NCBI RefSeq assembly: GCF_902833905.1 | Contig: NZ_CADFGP010000005.1 | Span: 62,001 to 126,000, forward strand | Length of the DNA stretch: 64,000 nucleotides | Direction of reading: 5' to 3' | Source of the DNA: Paraburkholderia tuberum STM678 | Lineage (GTDB): Bacteria; Pseudomonadota; Gammaproteobacteria; Burkholderiales; Burkholderiaceae | Part shown: in pieces, positions 47,959 through 57,342 of the stretch | How the letters are laid out: each line of letters opens with the position of its first letter | Position numbering within the stretch: the first letter of the stretch is position 1 | Translations under genes and position numbers: made by a program | The notes under the pieces: generated by a model | The model's input: the letters and a program-made list of their open reading frames with translations, nothing else | Told to the model about the DNA's origin: nothing | The model's database searches: none

Positions 47959-49050
47959 ATGCAAGACCAGGGCAATACATTTGTGAGCTTCCGCAATGTT
48001 CGGAAGACATACGACGGAGAAACGCTCGTCGTCAAAGACCTGAATCTCGACATCCAGAAGGGGGAGTTTCTCACTTTGCTTGGTCCGTCCGGCTCGGGAA
48101 AGACCACCTGTCTCATGATGCTCGCCGGGTTTGAATACCCAACCGATGGAGAAATCTGGCTGGATGGTCAGTTACTTAATCGTATTCCGCCGCATAAACG
48201 CGACATTGGAATGGTATTTCAGAACTATGCACTCTTTCCACACCTGACCGTCGGACAGAACCTCGAGTATCCCCTCAAGGTTCGCAAGATGCCGCCAGAC
48301 GAGCGGGCCGCGCGCGTCAAGCGGGCGCTCGAGATGGTCCATATGGAAAAGCTGGGTAAGCGAATGCCAGGTCAGCTCTCAGGCGGTCAGCAACAGCGAG
48401 TGGCGCTTGCGCGTGCGTTGGTGTTCAACCCAAAGCTTGTGCTGATGGACGAACCGCTTGGCGCGCTGGACAAACAGCTGCGCGAGCACATGCAGATAGA
48501 GCTCAAGGCATTGCACGAATCTCTTGGCCTGACCTTTGTGTACGTCACACACGATCAAGGTGAGGCGCTCACGATGTCTGATCGAGTAGCGGTCTTTGAT
48601 CAGGGGGTGATCCAACAGCTCGACCGGGTCGACTCGCTCTACGAATCGCCGAGGAATCTGTTTGTAGCCAACTTCATTGGTGACAGTAACCGGGTGGAAG
48701 GCACCGTCGTAAGCCGGGATGGTAATTATTGCGAGTTGCGCATTGCAGATGGTACGACCGTACGTGCGCTGAATGTTGCCGGGCTCAATGTGGGTAGCCA
48801 CGCCACAGGGGTGATCCGTCCCGAGCGGCTCTCGATTGGACGGCAATCCGAACAGCAGCGCAATGTCATCAACAGCGAAACGCTTGGGATGATCTACTTC
48901 GGCGATCACGTCCGGCTACGCTGCCGCTGCCCCGGAGAAACAGAGTGTTTCGTGAAGGTTCCGCTCGGGCAGGACGGGGCGGCCCATGTCCAACCGGGAA
49001 ATCGAATCGCGTTGTCGTTTCATGAAGATCATCTGAGAGTCTTTAATTGA
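47959..49050 (+). CDS. ABC transporter ATP-binding protein, polyamine/betaine (PotA) type
   Basis: 363 residues from ATG 47959 (GAGGG upstream). Walker A GPSGSGKTT, signature LSGGQQQRVALARALV, Walker B VLMDEPLGALD, H-loop VYVTHDQGEA, and a C-terminal TOBE domain from about 275. First gene of a four-gene importer operon. Linked to dddD, its cargo is probably DMSP or a related betaine. Confidence 0.92.
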   Translation: MQDQGNTFVSFRNVRKTYDGETLVVKDLNLDIQKGEFLTLLGPSGSGKTTCLMMLAGFEYPTDGEIWLDGQLLNRIPPHKRDIGMVFQNYALFPHLTVGQNLEYPLKVRKMPPDERAARVKRALEMVHMEKLGKRMPGQLSGGQQQRVALARALVFNPKLVLMDEPLGALDKQLREHMQIELKALHESLGLTFVYVTHDQGEALTMSDRVAVFDQGVIQQLDRVDSLYESPRNLFVANFIGDSNRVEGTVVSRDGNYCELRIADGTTVRALNVAGLNVGSHATGVIRPERLSIGRQSEQQRNVINSETLGMIYFGDHVRLRCRCPGETECFVKVPLGQDGAAHVQPGNRIALSFHEDHLRVFN

Positions 49051-49089
49051 CCACGCGTAGCGAAATCACCTTGTGCCAAGGAGAACGAA

Positions 49090-50127
49090 ATGAGGTTCTT
49101 TAGAAATACGGTCGGCGTGGCTGCCATGATGTGTTGTTCCGCTTTCGCATTGGCCGATGGCCTTACGACGGTCAATTACGGTGGCGCCGTGGGGAACGCC
49201 GAGAAGGCTGCCTGGGTTGAACCGTTCTCGAAAGCGAGCGGTATTCCGACGAATGCGATTGAGTACACGGGCGAAATGGCCAAAGTCAAAGCGATGGTCG
49301 ACGCCAAAGATGTCACGTGGGATGTCGTTGAAGTCGAGTCGGCAGACATCGGACGCGGCTGTCAGGACGGACTCTTCGAGAAGCTCGACTGGTCGAAGAT
49401 CGCGAAAAAGGGTGATCTGGTGCCTGGATCGGTGACTCCCTGCGCTGCCGGCACATTCGTGTGGTCGACCGTGCTCGCATACAACCCGACGCTGACGAAG
49501 GGCACGCCACAGGGCTGGAAGGATTTTTGGGACGTCAAGAAATTTCCTGGCAAGCGTGGCATGAAGAAGGAGGCGCGTTATAACCTCGAGTTCGCACTGA
49601 TGGCAGATGGCGTTCCGGCAAAAGACGTGTACACCGTGCTGGGCACGGAGGCTGGCGTCAATCGGGCGTTCAAGAAGATGGACGAACTCAAGCCATACAT
49701 TCAGTGGTGGGAGGCCGGCGCACAGCCGCCGCAGTTCCTGGTCGCCGGTGACGTTTCGATGTCCACCGCGTATAACGGCCGCATCGACGCCGCAATGCGG
49801 GCAGGAAACAAGAACCTGGGTATCTCGTGGGACCAAAGCATCTATGAACTGGACTTTTTCGTGATTCCGAAGGGCTCGAAAAATAAGGATGCAGCCGAGA
49901 AGTACATTGCCTACGTGCTCGAACCTCAGGCTCAAGCTGCGTTCGCGCGGCACATTCCGTACGGGCCAACCAACAAGAACGCTTTAAAGTTGCTCGATGC
50001 AGCCACTCTTGAAAACCTGCCTAACTCGCCGAAGAACGGCAAAACCGCTATCCCCAACGACGTAGAGTTCTGGACCGACCACGGTGATGCGCTAGAACAG
50101 CGTTTCACCGCGTGGGCAGCGAAATAA
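49090..50127 (+). CDS. ABC transporter substrate-binding protein, PotD/PotF type
   Basis: 345 residues with signal peptide MRFFRNTVGVAAMMCCSAFA, cleaved near ALA-DG. Polyamine/spermidine-type fold: YTGEMAKVKAMVDAKDVTWD, then STAYNGRIDAA and SWDQSIYELDFFVIPKGSKN. Several Trp residues (WDVVEVES, IQWWEAG, SWDQS) could form a cation box for a sulfonium or quaternary amine. AAGGAG precedes the ATG. Confidence 0.9.
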   Translation: MRFFRNTVGVAAMMCCSAFALADGLTTVNYGGAVGNAEKAAWVEPFSKASGIPTNAIEYTGEMAKVKAMVDAKDVTWDVVEVESADIGRGCQDGLFEKLDWSKIAKKGDLVPGSVTPCAAGTFVWSTVLAYNPTLTKGTPQGWKDFWDVKKFPGKRGMKKEARYNLEFALMADGVPAKDVYTVLGTEAGVNRAFKKMDELKPYIQWWEAGAQPPQFLVAGDVSMSTAYNGRIDAAMRAGNKNLGISWDQSIYELDFFVIPKGSKNKDAAEKYIAYVLEPQAQAAFARHIPYGPTNKNALKLLDAATLENLPNSPKNGKTAIPNDVEFWTDHGDALEQRFTAWAAK

Positions 50128-50179
50128 CGCGAATCGCGTACCCATCGCTCGAACGCATGGGTACGCGAAGGAGAGAGAC

Positions 50180-51442
50180 ATGAGCGCGGTAACTACTCAG
50201 CAGCAGGATTGGCATTTGCGTGAGCTCAAGCGATCGCTTAGGAACGTGAATTTACGTAAGCAAATGGCGGCGCTGGCGCTGGTCGCTCCTCTTGCTATTT
50301 TCATTTTTCTGGTATTCGTGATGCCCGTTGCATCCATGATTTCGCGGTCTATTCAGAGTCCGGAAGTCGTTGACGCGTTGCCAGACACGACGGCGGCGCT
50401 GCGAAACTGGGATCGGAAATCGGCAGTTCCGGATGACGCTTTTCGCGGGCTGATGCTGGATATCGAGCGCAACGGCGGGAACAACAGTTCGGGTACCGCT
50501 GCCGGTCGACTGAACGGGCAGAAGGAGGGTTTCCGTTCGCTGTTTTACAAGACTTCCAGCGCACTTCCGTTCGGCGACGATGATTCGGCGCTGCCGGCAC
50601 ACGAGGTTCGACAAAAGCTGATCGAAATCGACAGGCGTTGGGAAGATCCCGGTTACTGGCAGGTAATCGCTAAAGATTCATCCCGATACACAAGCCAGTA
50701 TCTCCTCGCGACGATGGACTACCGTCGCAATTCTGCCGGTGACATCGTTCCGGTTGATCCAGGCGCCTCGGCATATCGGGAGGTATTCAAGCGAACGTTC
50801 GTGATTAGCGGCCTGGTAACGCTCGCCGCGCTGCTCCTCGGCTACCCCCTGGCATACTGGATCTCCAGTCTGCCGGCGGGTAAGGCAAATCTGCTGATGA
50901 TCCTGGTGCTCCTTCCCTTCTGGACTTCGATCCTCGTGCGGATCTCCGCCTGGATTGTCATCCTTCAAGGATCGGGCCTCGTCAACAAGGCGTTGCTGTC
51001 GTTGGACCTGATATCGTCTCCATTGACACTGCTGTTCAACCGGACGGGGGTGCTGATCTCGATGACTCATATCCTCCTGCCGTTCATGATTCTGCCGCTG
51101 TACAGCGTCATGAAATCAGTGCCAGCCAGCTATACGAAGGCAGCGATCTCGCTGGGTAGTCACCCGTTCGGCGCGTTCTGGAAGGTCTACTTTCCGCAAA
51201 CGCTGCCAGGAGTCGGCGCCGGCGGACTGCTGGTATTCATCACGGCTTTGGGCTACTACATTACTCCGGCATTGCTGGGCGGAGCCGGCGACCAGATGGT
51301 GAGCTACTACATCGCCTATTTCACGAATGTGGCCTTGAACTGGGGGATGGCGTGCGCACTGGGAGCGGTTCTGCTTCTCGTGACGTTGATACTTTTCGGT
51401 GTTTATCGAAAGATCGTCGGCAACGAACTGAAGGTAGGTTAG
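50180..51442 (+). CDS. ABC transporter permease, PotB type, with large periplasmic insertion
   Basis: 420 residues, about 130 longer than usual PotB. After the first membrane segment (near 30-55) a hydrophilic stretch of about 150 residues precedes the second (from FVISGLVTLAALLLGYPLAY). The remaining five segments and the coupling loop YTKAAISLGSHPFGAFWKVYFP are standard. The insertion probably sits in the periplasm near the binding protein. Confidence 0.88.
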   Translation: MSAVTTQQQDWHLRELKRSLRNVNLRKQMAALALVAPLAIFIFLVFVMPVASMISRSIQSPEVVDALPDTTAALRNWDRKSAVPDDAFRGLMLDIERNGGNNSSGTAAGRLNGQKEGFRSLFYKTSSALPFGDDDSALPAHEVRQKLIEIDRRWEDPGYWQVIAKDSSRYTSQYLLATMDYRRNSAGDIVPVDPGASAYREVFKRTFVISGLVTLAALLLGYPLAYWISSLPAGKANLLMILVLLPFWTSILVRISAWIVILQGSGLVNKALLSLDLISSPLTLLFNRTGVLISMTHILLPFMILPLYSVMKSVPASYTKAAISLGSHPFGAFWKVYFPQTLPGVGAGGLLVFITALGYYITPALLGGAGDQMVSYYIAYFTNVALNWGMACALGAVLLLVTLILFGVYRKIVGNELKVG

Positions 51443-51446
51443 GACC

Positions 51447-52286
51447 ATGAAAACGACCGTATTGCGTTTTGCACCTTATACATCGGCTCCCGAGATCGCG
51501 TGGCACTACGTTTTGCGATCGACCAATGTCATGATCCTGCTTTTTCTGGTCTTGCCGATACTGGTGATCATCCCGCTTTCTTTCACGGACAATACATTCC
51601 TGATCTATCCGATACACAAGTTCTCGTTCAAGTGGTACCACAATCTGTTTACGTCGATTGACTGGCTTCGTGCCGGAAAAAACAGCTTCATCGTAACCCC
51701 GCTTGCCACGATCCTGGCCACTGTCCTCGGGACGTTGGCCGCGTTGGGCCTCAACAAGGCGACGTTCAAAGGCAAGGGCGCGCTGATCGGCATTTTGATC
51801 TCGCCGATGATCGTGCCGGTGATCGTCACTGCCGTCGGGATGTATCTGTTCTTTGCGAAGTGGGGGTTAGCCGGGTCGTACCTTGGTCTGATTTTGGGTC
51901 ATACCGCTATCGCTGCTCCATTCGTGGTGGTCACTGTCAACGCCACCCTTGCCGGGTTCAACCAGAATTACGTGCGCGCGAGCCTGAGCCTCGGTGCGTC
52001 GCCCGTCACGACGTTCTTCTCCGTCACCCTGCCCATCATTGCGCCGGGCGTTATTTCTGGAGCCCTGTTTGCATTCGCCACGTCGCTCGATGATGTCGTC
52101 ATCACGATGTTCATCGCGGGTCCGACACAAGGTACATTGCCGTTGCAGATGTTCATCGGCCTCCGGGAAAACATTACGCCGACGATTGCTGCCCTTGCGA
52201 CAATTCTGATTGTATTTTCGAGCCTGCTTCTGGTGACGATGGAGTGGCTGAGGTCCAGAAGCGCGGCGCGACAGATAGCAACGTGA
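51447..52286 (+). CDS. ABC transporter permease, PotC type
   Basis: 279 residues, six membrane segments, coupling loop VRASLSLGASPVTTFFSVTLPIIAPGVISG. Begins five bases after the first permease's stop. Completes the four-part importer. Confidence 0.91.
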   Translation: MKTTVLRFAPYTSAPEIAWHYVLRSTNVMILLFLVLPILVIIPLSFTDNTFLIYPIHKFSFKWYHNLFTSIDWLRAGKNSFIVTPLATILATVLGTLAALGLNKATFKGKGALIGILISPMIVPVIVTAVGMYLFFAKWGLAGSYLGLILGHTAIAAPFVVVTVNATLAGFNQNYVRASLSLGASPVTTFFSVTLPIIAPGVISGALFAFATSLDDVVITMFIAGPTQGTLPLQMFIGLRENITPTIAALATILIVFSSLLLVTMEWLRSRSAARQIAT

Positions 52287-52333
52287 CATTGCTTGCCGCG
52301 GCACCTGTCGCATTATTCCCGTGGAAGCCGTCG

Positions 52334-52397
52334 GGCATGGCGTAGTGGTACATCCTTGAATGGTTTATGTTGTCCGGATGTATCACTTCGCCATGCC
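52334..52397. repeat. Long imperfect inverted repeat upstream of acuI
   Basis: Arms at 52334-52355 and 52376-52397 pair at 20 of 22 positions across a 20-base loop. It lies between the permease gene and acuI, 35 bases before the acuI ATG. It could be a terminator-like hairpin, an attenuator or a protein-binding site; there is no T run. Confidence 0.75.
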
Positions 52398-52431
52398 TGA
52401 TCGCCTGCGTTTACCGTCAAAGAGGTCAAGC

Positions 52432-53439
52432 ATGGCTTTTTCAGCCCTTTATCTGCAGCAGAATGACAATGGTTTTTCGGCCGGGGTTACCCGCCTCGAT
52501 GACCGAACCCTCGACGAGCATCCCCTCGCAGCCGGCGAAGTGCTCATTCGTATCGCGCACTCGACGCTTAACTACAAGGACGCGCTAGCGGTCACGAACC
52601 GCGGTCCGGTCGTACGCGCCTGGCCAATGGTCGCGGGTATCGATGGCGCCGGCGAGGTGGTGACATCGACAGATTCTCGCTGGAAAGCGGGAGATATTGT
52701 CCTCGTCAACGGATGGGGCCTCGGCGAAACACACTGGGGGTGCCTCGCAGAGAAAGCCCGCCTGAAGGCCGACTGGCTGATTGCGGTACCGCAGGGACTA
52801 TCAACGGCCGAAAGCATGGCAATCGGGACGGCCGGTTACACGGCGATGCTATCCTGCCTTGCGCTGGAACAGGCCGGTGTCAAGCCGGCCGACGGTGAAG
52901 TCCTCGTGACCGGCGCGAGCGGCGGTGTGGGCAGCGTGGCAATCTCGCTATTGAGCAGTTGGGGATTTACGGTCGTGGCATCGACGGGCAAGCCGGAGCA
53001 GGCGCATTTTCTGAAGCGTATCGGCGCCGCCGATGTGGTCGATCGGGACTCGCTGTCGGCAGCCGGCAAGCCGTTGCAGAAAGAGCGCTGGGCGGCGGTG
53101 GTGGATTCTGTCGGCTCGCATACGCTTGCCAACGCATGCGCACAGACGAAATATGGCGGCGCCGTAACGGCATGTGGTCTCGCGCAAGGCATGGAGTTCC
53201 CGGCGAACGTTGCGCCTTTCATTCTGCGCGGTATAAAACTGTTGGGCATCGACTCGGTTATGTGTCCGATCGCTCATCGTCAGATAGCGTGGAATCGGCT
53301 CGCTGCGGATCTGGATCGAGCAAAGCTCGCCGAACTCACGCACCGAATAGCGTTGCACGACGTGCCGGAGGCAGCCGTGCAAATGATGGATGGAAAGCTG
53401 AGCGGTCGCACGGTTGTCGACATTTGCCGCAGCGCATGA
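52432..53439 (+). CDS. acuI: Acrylyl-CoA reductase (AcuI/YhdH family)
   Basis: 335 residues from ATG 52432 (AGAGG upstream). MDR family without zinc ligands: STLNYKDALAVTN, LVNGWGLGETHWGCLAE and TGASGGVGSVAISLL match the AcuI/YhdH group. AcuI reduces toxic acryloyl-CoA to propionyl-CoA with NADPH, and is commonly linked to DMSP cleavage genes. Here it sits between the importer operon and convergent dddC. Upstream in-frame ATGs fall inside the inverted repeat. Confidence 0.87.
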   Translation: MAFSALYLQQNDNGFSAGVTRLDDRTLDEHPLAAGEVLIRIAHSTLNYKDALAVTNRGPVVRAWPMVAGIDGAGEVVTSTDSRWKAGDIVLVNGWGLGETHWGCLAEKARLKADWLIAVPQGLSTAESMAIGTAGYTAMLSCLALEQAGVKPADGEVLVTGASGGVGSVAISLLSSWGFTVVASTGKPEQAHFLKRIGAADVVDRDSLSAAGKPLQKERWAAVVDSVGSHTLANACAQTKYGGAVTACGLAQGMEFPANVAPFILRGIKLLGIDSVMCPIAHRQIAWNRLAADLDRAKLAELTHRIALHDVPEAAVQMMDGKLSGRTVVDICRSA

Positions 53440-53496
53440 TGTCGGGCGCTTCCGTTCGGATTTGAAGGTCTGCGACTTCAGGACCGGTGGTGTGCT

Positions 53497-53526
53497 CTCC
53501 CGTGCCGGGATGTGGCAGCACGGGAG
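53497..53526. terminator. Bidirectional stem-loop between acuI and dddC
   Basis: CTCCCGTGC pairs perfectly with GCACGGGAG (nine base pairs, 12-base loop). It lies between convergent genes, 58 bases after acuI and 27 bases beyond the dddC stop. A short T run (GGGTTTTG) follows a little later on the plus strand. Confidence 0.6.
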
Positions 53527-53552
53527 CTGTAGCGGGTTTTGCAGTGGAAAGA

Positions 53553-55064
53553 CTACCTCGCCGTCGGCATCGCGAATTCGGCACCTTGCTCGATACTCTC
53601 CGGCCAGCGTTGCATGATTGACTTCTGACGCGTATAGAACCGGACGCCTTCTTCGCCATACGCGTGCGTGTCACCGAACAAGCTACGCTTCCAGCCGCCA
53701 AATCCGTGCCACGCCATCGGTACCGGAATCGGTACGTTGATGCCAACCATTCCAACCTCAATTCTCCGGCCAAACTCGCGCGCGATGTGTCCATCGCGAG
53801 TGTAACAGGCGACGCCATTGCCGAATTCGTGCGCGTTGACCAGGTCGACCGCCTCTGTAAAGTCCTTCGCACGGACGCAGGACAGCACCGGTCCGAAGAT
53901 TTCCTCTTGATAGATTCGCATCTCGGGCGTGACGTGGTCGAACAACGTGGCACCGGTAAAAAAGCCTTCCTCGTGCCCCGGAACTTTGAGGCCACGTCCA
54001 TCGACAACCAGCGACGCGCCTTCTTCGACGCCAATCGCGATGTAGTTTTCAATGCGTTCCAGCGCCTGACGTGTGACGATCGGCCCCATCTCGGCGTCGG
54101 GCTCCGTGCCGTTCTTTACTATTACGGAGCGTGCTCGATCAGCGAGCCGCGGAATCAGCTTGTCCGCAACGTCGCCTACGAGGACTGCGACCGAGATCGC
54201 CATGCACCGTTCACCCGCGGAGCCGTAGCCTGCGCCAACCAAAGCGTCGACGGCTTGATCAATGTCAGCGTCGGGCATCACAACCATGTGATTCTTCGCT
54301 CCGCCAAGCGCCTGGATCCGTTTTCCGTGCTTTGCCCCCGTCTCGTAGATGTAGTTGGCAATCGGCGTCGAACCGACGAAACTGATCGCTTTTACGTCAG
54401 GATGTTCGAGCAGAGCATCCACGACTATCTTGTCCCCTTGCACGACGTTGAACACTCCGTCAGGCAACCCGGCTTCCTGCAGCAAACGGGCCATGTAGAG
54501 CGACGCTGAGGGATCACGCTCGCTGGGCTTCAGAATGAACGCATTGCCTGCGGCAATCGCGATCGGAAACATCCAGCAAGGAACCATGCACGGAAAGTTG
54601 AAAGGCGTGATTCCCGCGACAACGCCGAGTGGTTGCCGGGTCGTCCAGTTGTCGATGTCGGTCGACACCTGTTCCGTATGGTCACCCTTCAGCAATTGCG
54701 GAATGCCGCAGGCAAACTCGATCACATCGATGCCCCGTGCCACTTCGCCTTGCGCATCGCTGAACACTTTTCCGTGCTCGGCGGTCATGATCGCTGCCAG
54801 TTCGTCCTTGTGCTGGTTCATCAGTTCGAGAAAGCGGCGCATGACGCGCGCGCGACGGATGGGTGGCGTATTACTCCATCCCTGGAACGCCTGTTTCCCC
54901 GACGCTACGGCGGCACTTACGTCGGACGCGTCGCCGAGGTGCAGCATGCGTGCCGGAGAACCGGTCGCGGGGTTGAATATCGGCTGCTTTCGAGTGCCTG
55001 AGCCAGGCACGCGGCGACCGTTGATGAAGTGAACCACGTCTGCGTCGTCGTTGAAGGGCTGCAT
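53553..55064 (-). CDS. dddC: Methylmalonate/malonate-semialdehyde dehydrogenase (CoA-acylating), DddC-like
   Basis: 503 residues from ATG 55064 (AAGGAG upstream). MmsA-type aldehyde dehydrogenase: [20 protein letters not shown], catalytic Cys287 in [11 protein letters not shown], and no nearby valine-degradation genes. In DMSP users DddC turns malonate semialdehyde into acetyl-CoA. Paired with the DddB-like gene 153 bases upstream it would finish the 3-hydroxypropionate branch. Confidence 0.85.
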   Translation of the reverse strand: MQPFNDDADVVHFINGRRVPGSGTRKQPIFNPATGSPARMLHLGDASDVSAAVASGKQAFQGWSNTPPIRRARVMRRFLELMNQHKDELAAIMTAEHGKVFSDAQGEVARGIDVIEFACGIPQLLKGDHTEQVSTDIDNWTTRQPLGVVAGITPFNFPCMVPCWMFPIAIAAGNAFILKPSERDPSASLYMARLLQEAGLPDGVFNVVQGDKIVVDALLEHPDVKAISFVGSTPIANYIYETGAKHGKRIQALGGAKNHMVVMPDADIDQAVDALVGAGYGSAGERCMAISVAVLVGDVADKLIPRLADRARSVIVKNGTEPDAEMGPIVTRQALERIENYIAIGVEEGASLVVDGRGLKVPGHEEGFFTGATLFDHVTPEMRIYQEEIFGPVLSCVRAKDFTEAVDLVNAHEFGNGVACYTRDGHIAREFGRRIEVGMVGINVPIPVPMAWHGFGGWKRSLFGDTHAYGEEGVRFYTRQKSIMQRWPESIEQGAEFAMPTAR

Positions 55065-55217
55065 TTCATACTCCTTGCTGGGATTGGAACAGGTTCTAAG
55101 TGCCACAAAAACGGGCGATGGGAATAGGGTTTTGCCTCCCGATGGCAAGAGTTGTTGTTGCATCTGAATGACCGTCACTTCGACAGATCAGATGCGGTTT
55201 TTTGAGGGGGAATTCGC

Positions 55218-56375
55218 TTACCAGAGACCGCGGTAGAGCTCGACCATTTCCGCGACCGAGGGCACGCGTGGGTTATTGCCAGGCGAGCCAGAGGCCAGAG
55301 CCTGCTGTGCCATGGTCGGCATTAAGCTGAAGAAGCGCTCGCGGTCGATACCAAATTGTTCGGGCGTCGGCACCTGAAGGTCATCGTTGATCGACCGCAA
55401 TTCAGCGAGCAACCTGGCGTTGGCGGCCTGCGTACTGTCCTGGCTGTCGGCCACGCCCATGGCACGAGCGCAATCAGCGTAGCGTTCTTCCGCCGCCGGG
55501 ATCGAGAACGCGGTCACACTGGGCAGCAGCATGGCGTTGGACAGCCCATGGGGAACGTGGAAAAAGGCGCCGATCGGTCGACTCATGCCGTGTACCAGCG
55601 CCACGGACGCAGCGGAAAACGCCACACCGGCGAGCGTCGAACCGAGCATTAGGGCTTCGCGGGCGGCTGTATCCTGGCCGGATCGATAGGCTTTACGCAG
55701 ATTGGGGCCAATCAAGCGCATGGCCGCCAGGGCCTGACTGTCGCTGTACAGGTTGGCTTTCTGGCTGACGTAGGCTTCGATCGCGTGGGTCAGCGCATCA
55801 ATACCCGTATCGGCGGTGACGCGCGGCGGCAGGCTGAGGGTCAGGTTATAGTCGACCAAGGCTGCCACGGGCATGAAGCCGATGCCCACACAGAGCATTT
55901 TTTCGTCGTTCTGCTGGTCAGTGATGATCGTGAAACGGGTCACTTCCGAGCCGGTTCCCGCAGTGGTGGGCACCGCGATAATGGGCAACCCAACTTCGGT
56001 AACAATGCGCGGAAATTTATAGTCGCGCATTTCTCCGCCATGCTTGGCAAGAATGCCAATCGCCTTGGCGCTGTCGATCGGACTGCCGCCGCCCAGTGCA
56101 ATGATACTGTCGTAGTCTCCTGCGCGAGCCTTCTCCACGCCAGCTCGAATCGAGTCAACCGTGGGCTCGGGGACCGTATCAGCGAAAATTTCGGCTGTCA
56201 TGCCATTGGCGGCGAGATTTTCCTGAATGCGCCCGGCATAGCCCAGCTGCACCATCATCTTGTCGGTGATGATCAGAGGTCGACTGCAGCCGAGAGTCGC
56301 CAGAACCGTGGGAACTGTCTCGCTGGCGTTGGCGCCGACCTGGAGGATGCGCGGCAAAATCACATGGTTAGACAT
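55218..56375 (-). CDS. dddB: Iron-containing alcohol dehydrogenase, 3-hydroxypropionate dehydrogenase candidate (DddB)
   Basis: 385 residues. Cofactor loop ALGGGSPIDSAKAI and VPTTAGTGSEVT; the Fe2+ ligands are Asp and His in GIDALTHAIEAY, His in VHGMSRPIG and His in HVPHGLSN. In DMSP catabolism DddB oxidises 3-hydroxypropionate to malonate semialdehyde. Same strand as dddC and probably co-transcribed. The ribosome-binding site is weak. Confidence 0.86.
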   Translation of the reverse strand: MSNHVILPRILQVGANASETVPTVLATLGCSRPLIITDKMMVQLGYAGRIQENLAANGMTAEIFADTVPEPTVDSIRAGVEKARAGDYDSIIALGGGSPIDSAKAIGILAKHGGEMRDYKFPRIVTEVGLPIIAVPTTAGTGSEVTRFTIITDQQNDEKMLCVGIGFMPVAALVDYNLTLSLPPRVTADTGIDALTHAIEAYVSQKANLYSDSQALAAMRLIGPNLRKAYRSGQDTAAREALMLGSTLAGVAFSAASVALVHGMSRPIGAFFHVPHGLSNAMLLPSVTAFSIPAAEERYADCARAMGVADSQDSTQAANARLLAELRSINDDLQVPTPEQFGIDRERFFSLMPTMAQQALASGSPGNNPRVPSVAEMVELYRGLW

Positions 56376-57078
56376 ATCGAATCCAGTATGAATGTCGGTT
56401 AAATATAAAAAGCAATCCGGGATCTAATCATTAATTGAAGTCTTCATCTCGATGCCTGGTCTTTCTGATAATTTAGATAACCAGACATCGATATCTTTGC
56501 TATTGGGAGCTTCCACATGACTCATCGTCTCGTCTCCCGGACCCGCAGATTTTCTGCAATGCAGGTCATCATTGTCGTAGGTAGCCGTCAGCACTGATCA
56601 ATCGCGTTTCGGCTGCAAGCTGCCGTGGCGGCGCGCTGAGGTGACTGTCGGGTAGAACGAGGAGCGGGTAAAGCAATAAAAAAGCCGATGATGGGTCCGC
56701 TTTACTTATGGCTATGGCCGTCGGGGCGAGGTGGAAGGCTATTTTTGCCCGTCCCCGCCGAACTGAGCGATCTGAAGAAGCAGTTACATTAATCTCGTCC
56801 ACGTCATGTGAGCGGTCGCCGCGCGCGAGAGCGACCTTCGGCGGGGACATTTGCGCTGATCCGCCCCGCCGCCCTCGATCGATATGACAAGCAGTTCTTC
56901 CCCGCTTCGAACACGATCTCGGTCGCGACGTTCGGCTGGTGCGAACAGGAATGCTTTACTTGCGTATAGGACTTCAACGCCTGATGCCCTCCAGTGGCGC
57001 CACACAGACTGAGCGTTCGGCGCTGCAATGGCCGTTGCCAAGCCGGATCTTGAGGCGGGTGCCGCGCCTCACAGCGAT
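56376..57078. other. Intergenic region after the ddd cluster
   Basis: 703 bases. The first 140 are AT-rich and likely hold the dddB promoter. The right copy of the inverted repeat follows (56517-56715). Overlapping short frames at 56784-57041 on the minus strand are open but not recognisable. Confidence 0.55.
56517..56715 (+). repeat. Right copy of the inverted repeat flanking the ddd cluster
   Basis: Plus-strand match to the minus-strand segment 45109-44892. The conserved stretch includes GCAGGTCATCATTGT and GTAAAGCAATAAAAAA. An in-frame stop shortens the frame that is open in the left copy, so this copy is more decayed. Relative to dddB it has the same orientation as the left copy has to dddD. 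Confidence 0.7.
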
Positions 57079-57342
57079 CTAGCGCTTCTGTCTGAGCAAG
57101 TCGAATTGGCGCTGTTGTCTCAGCGAATTCAGTTCGCGCTGCTGCCTCAGCAAATCCAGGTCGCGCTGTTGTTTCAGTAATTGGAGTTGTTCGTTCTGGA
57201 GTTCGATCTGTTGCTTCTGCGCTTCCAATTGCGCTCTATAGGCCCCCATGCTTTGGTCAGCCAGCGCTTCCTGCGGGTAAGTCTGCGCGTAGGCGAGGGA
57301 ACAGCCAGCCGTCAATGTCGCAGCAACGATAAGTGCTTTCAT
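57079..57342 (-). CDS. Small exported Gln/Arg/Leu-rich coiled-coil protein
   Basis: 87 residues from ATG 57342. Signal peptide MKALIVAATLTAGCSLAYAQ, then from about residue 35 a continuous helix of near-repeats: LEAQKQQIELQNEQLQ, LLKQQRDLDLLRQQ, RELNSLRQQ, RQFDLLRQKR. Heptad-like Leu spacing predicts a coiled coil in the periplasm. No family recognised. The longer frame to 57489 is not protein-like. Confidence 0.65.
   Translation of the reverse strand: MKALIVAATLTAGCSLAYAQTYPQEALADQSMGAYRAQLEAQKQQIELQNEQLQLLKQQRDLDLLRQQRELNSLRQQRQFDLLRQKR

Noticed and set aside
53553..55064. Valine-degradation mmsA
   Set aside because: No mmsB or branched-chain genes are present; the pairing with the Fe-alcohol dehydrogenase near dddD fits DddC better.
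56784..57041. Overlapping minus-strand ORFs of 74-85 codons
   Set aside because: Two frames compete over the same bases and neither shows a family motif or start signal.
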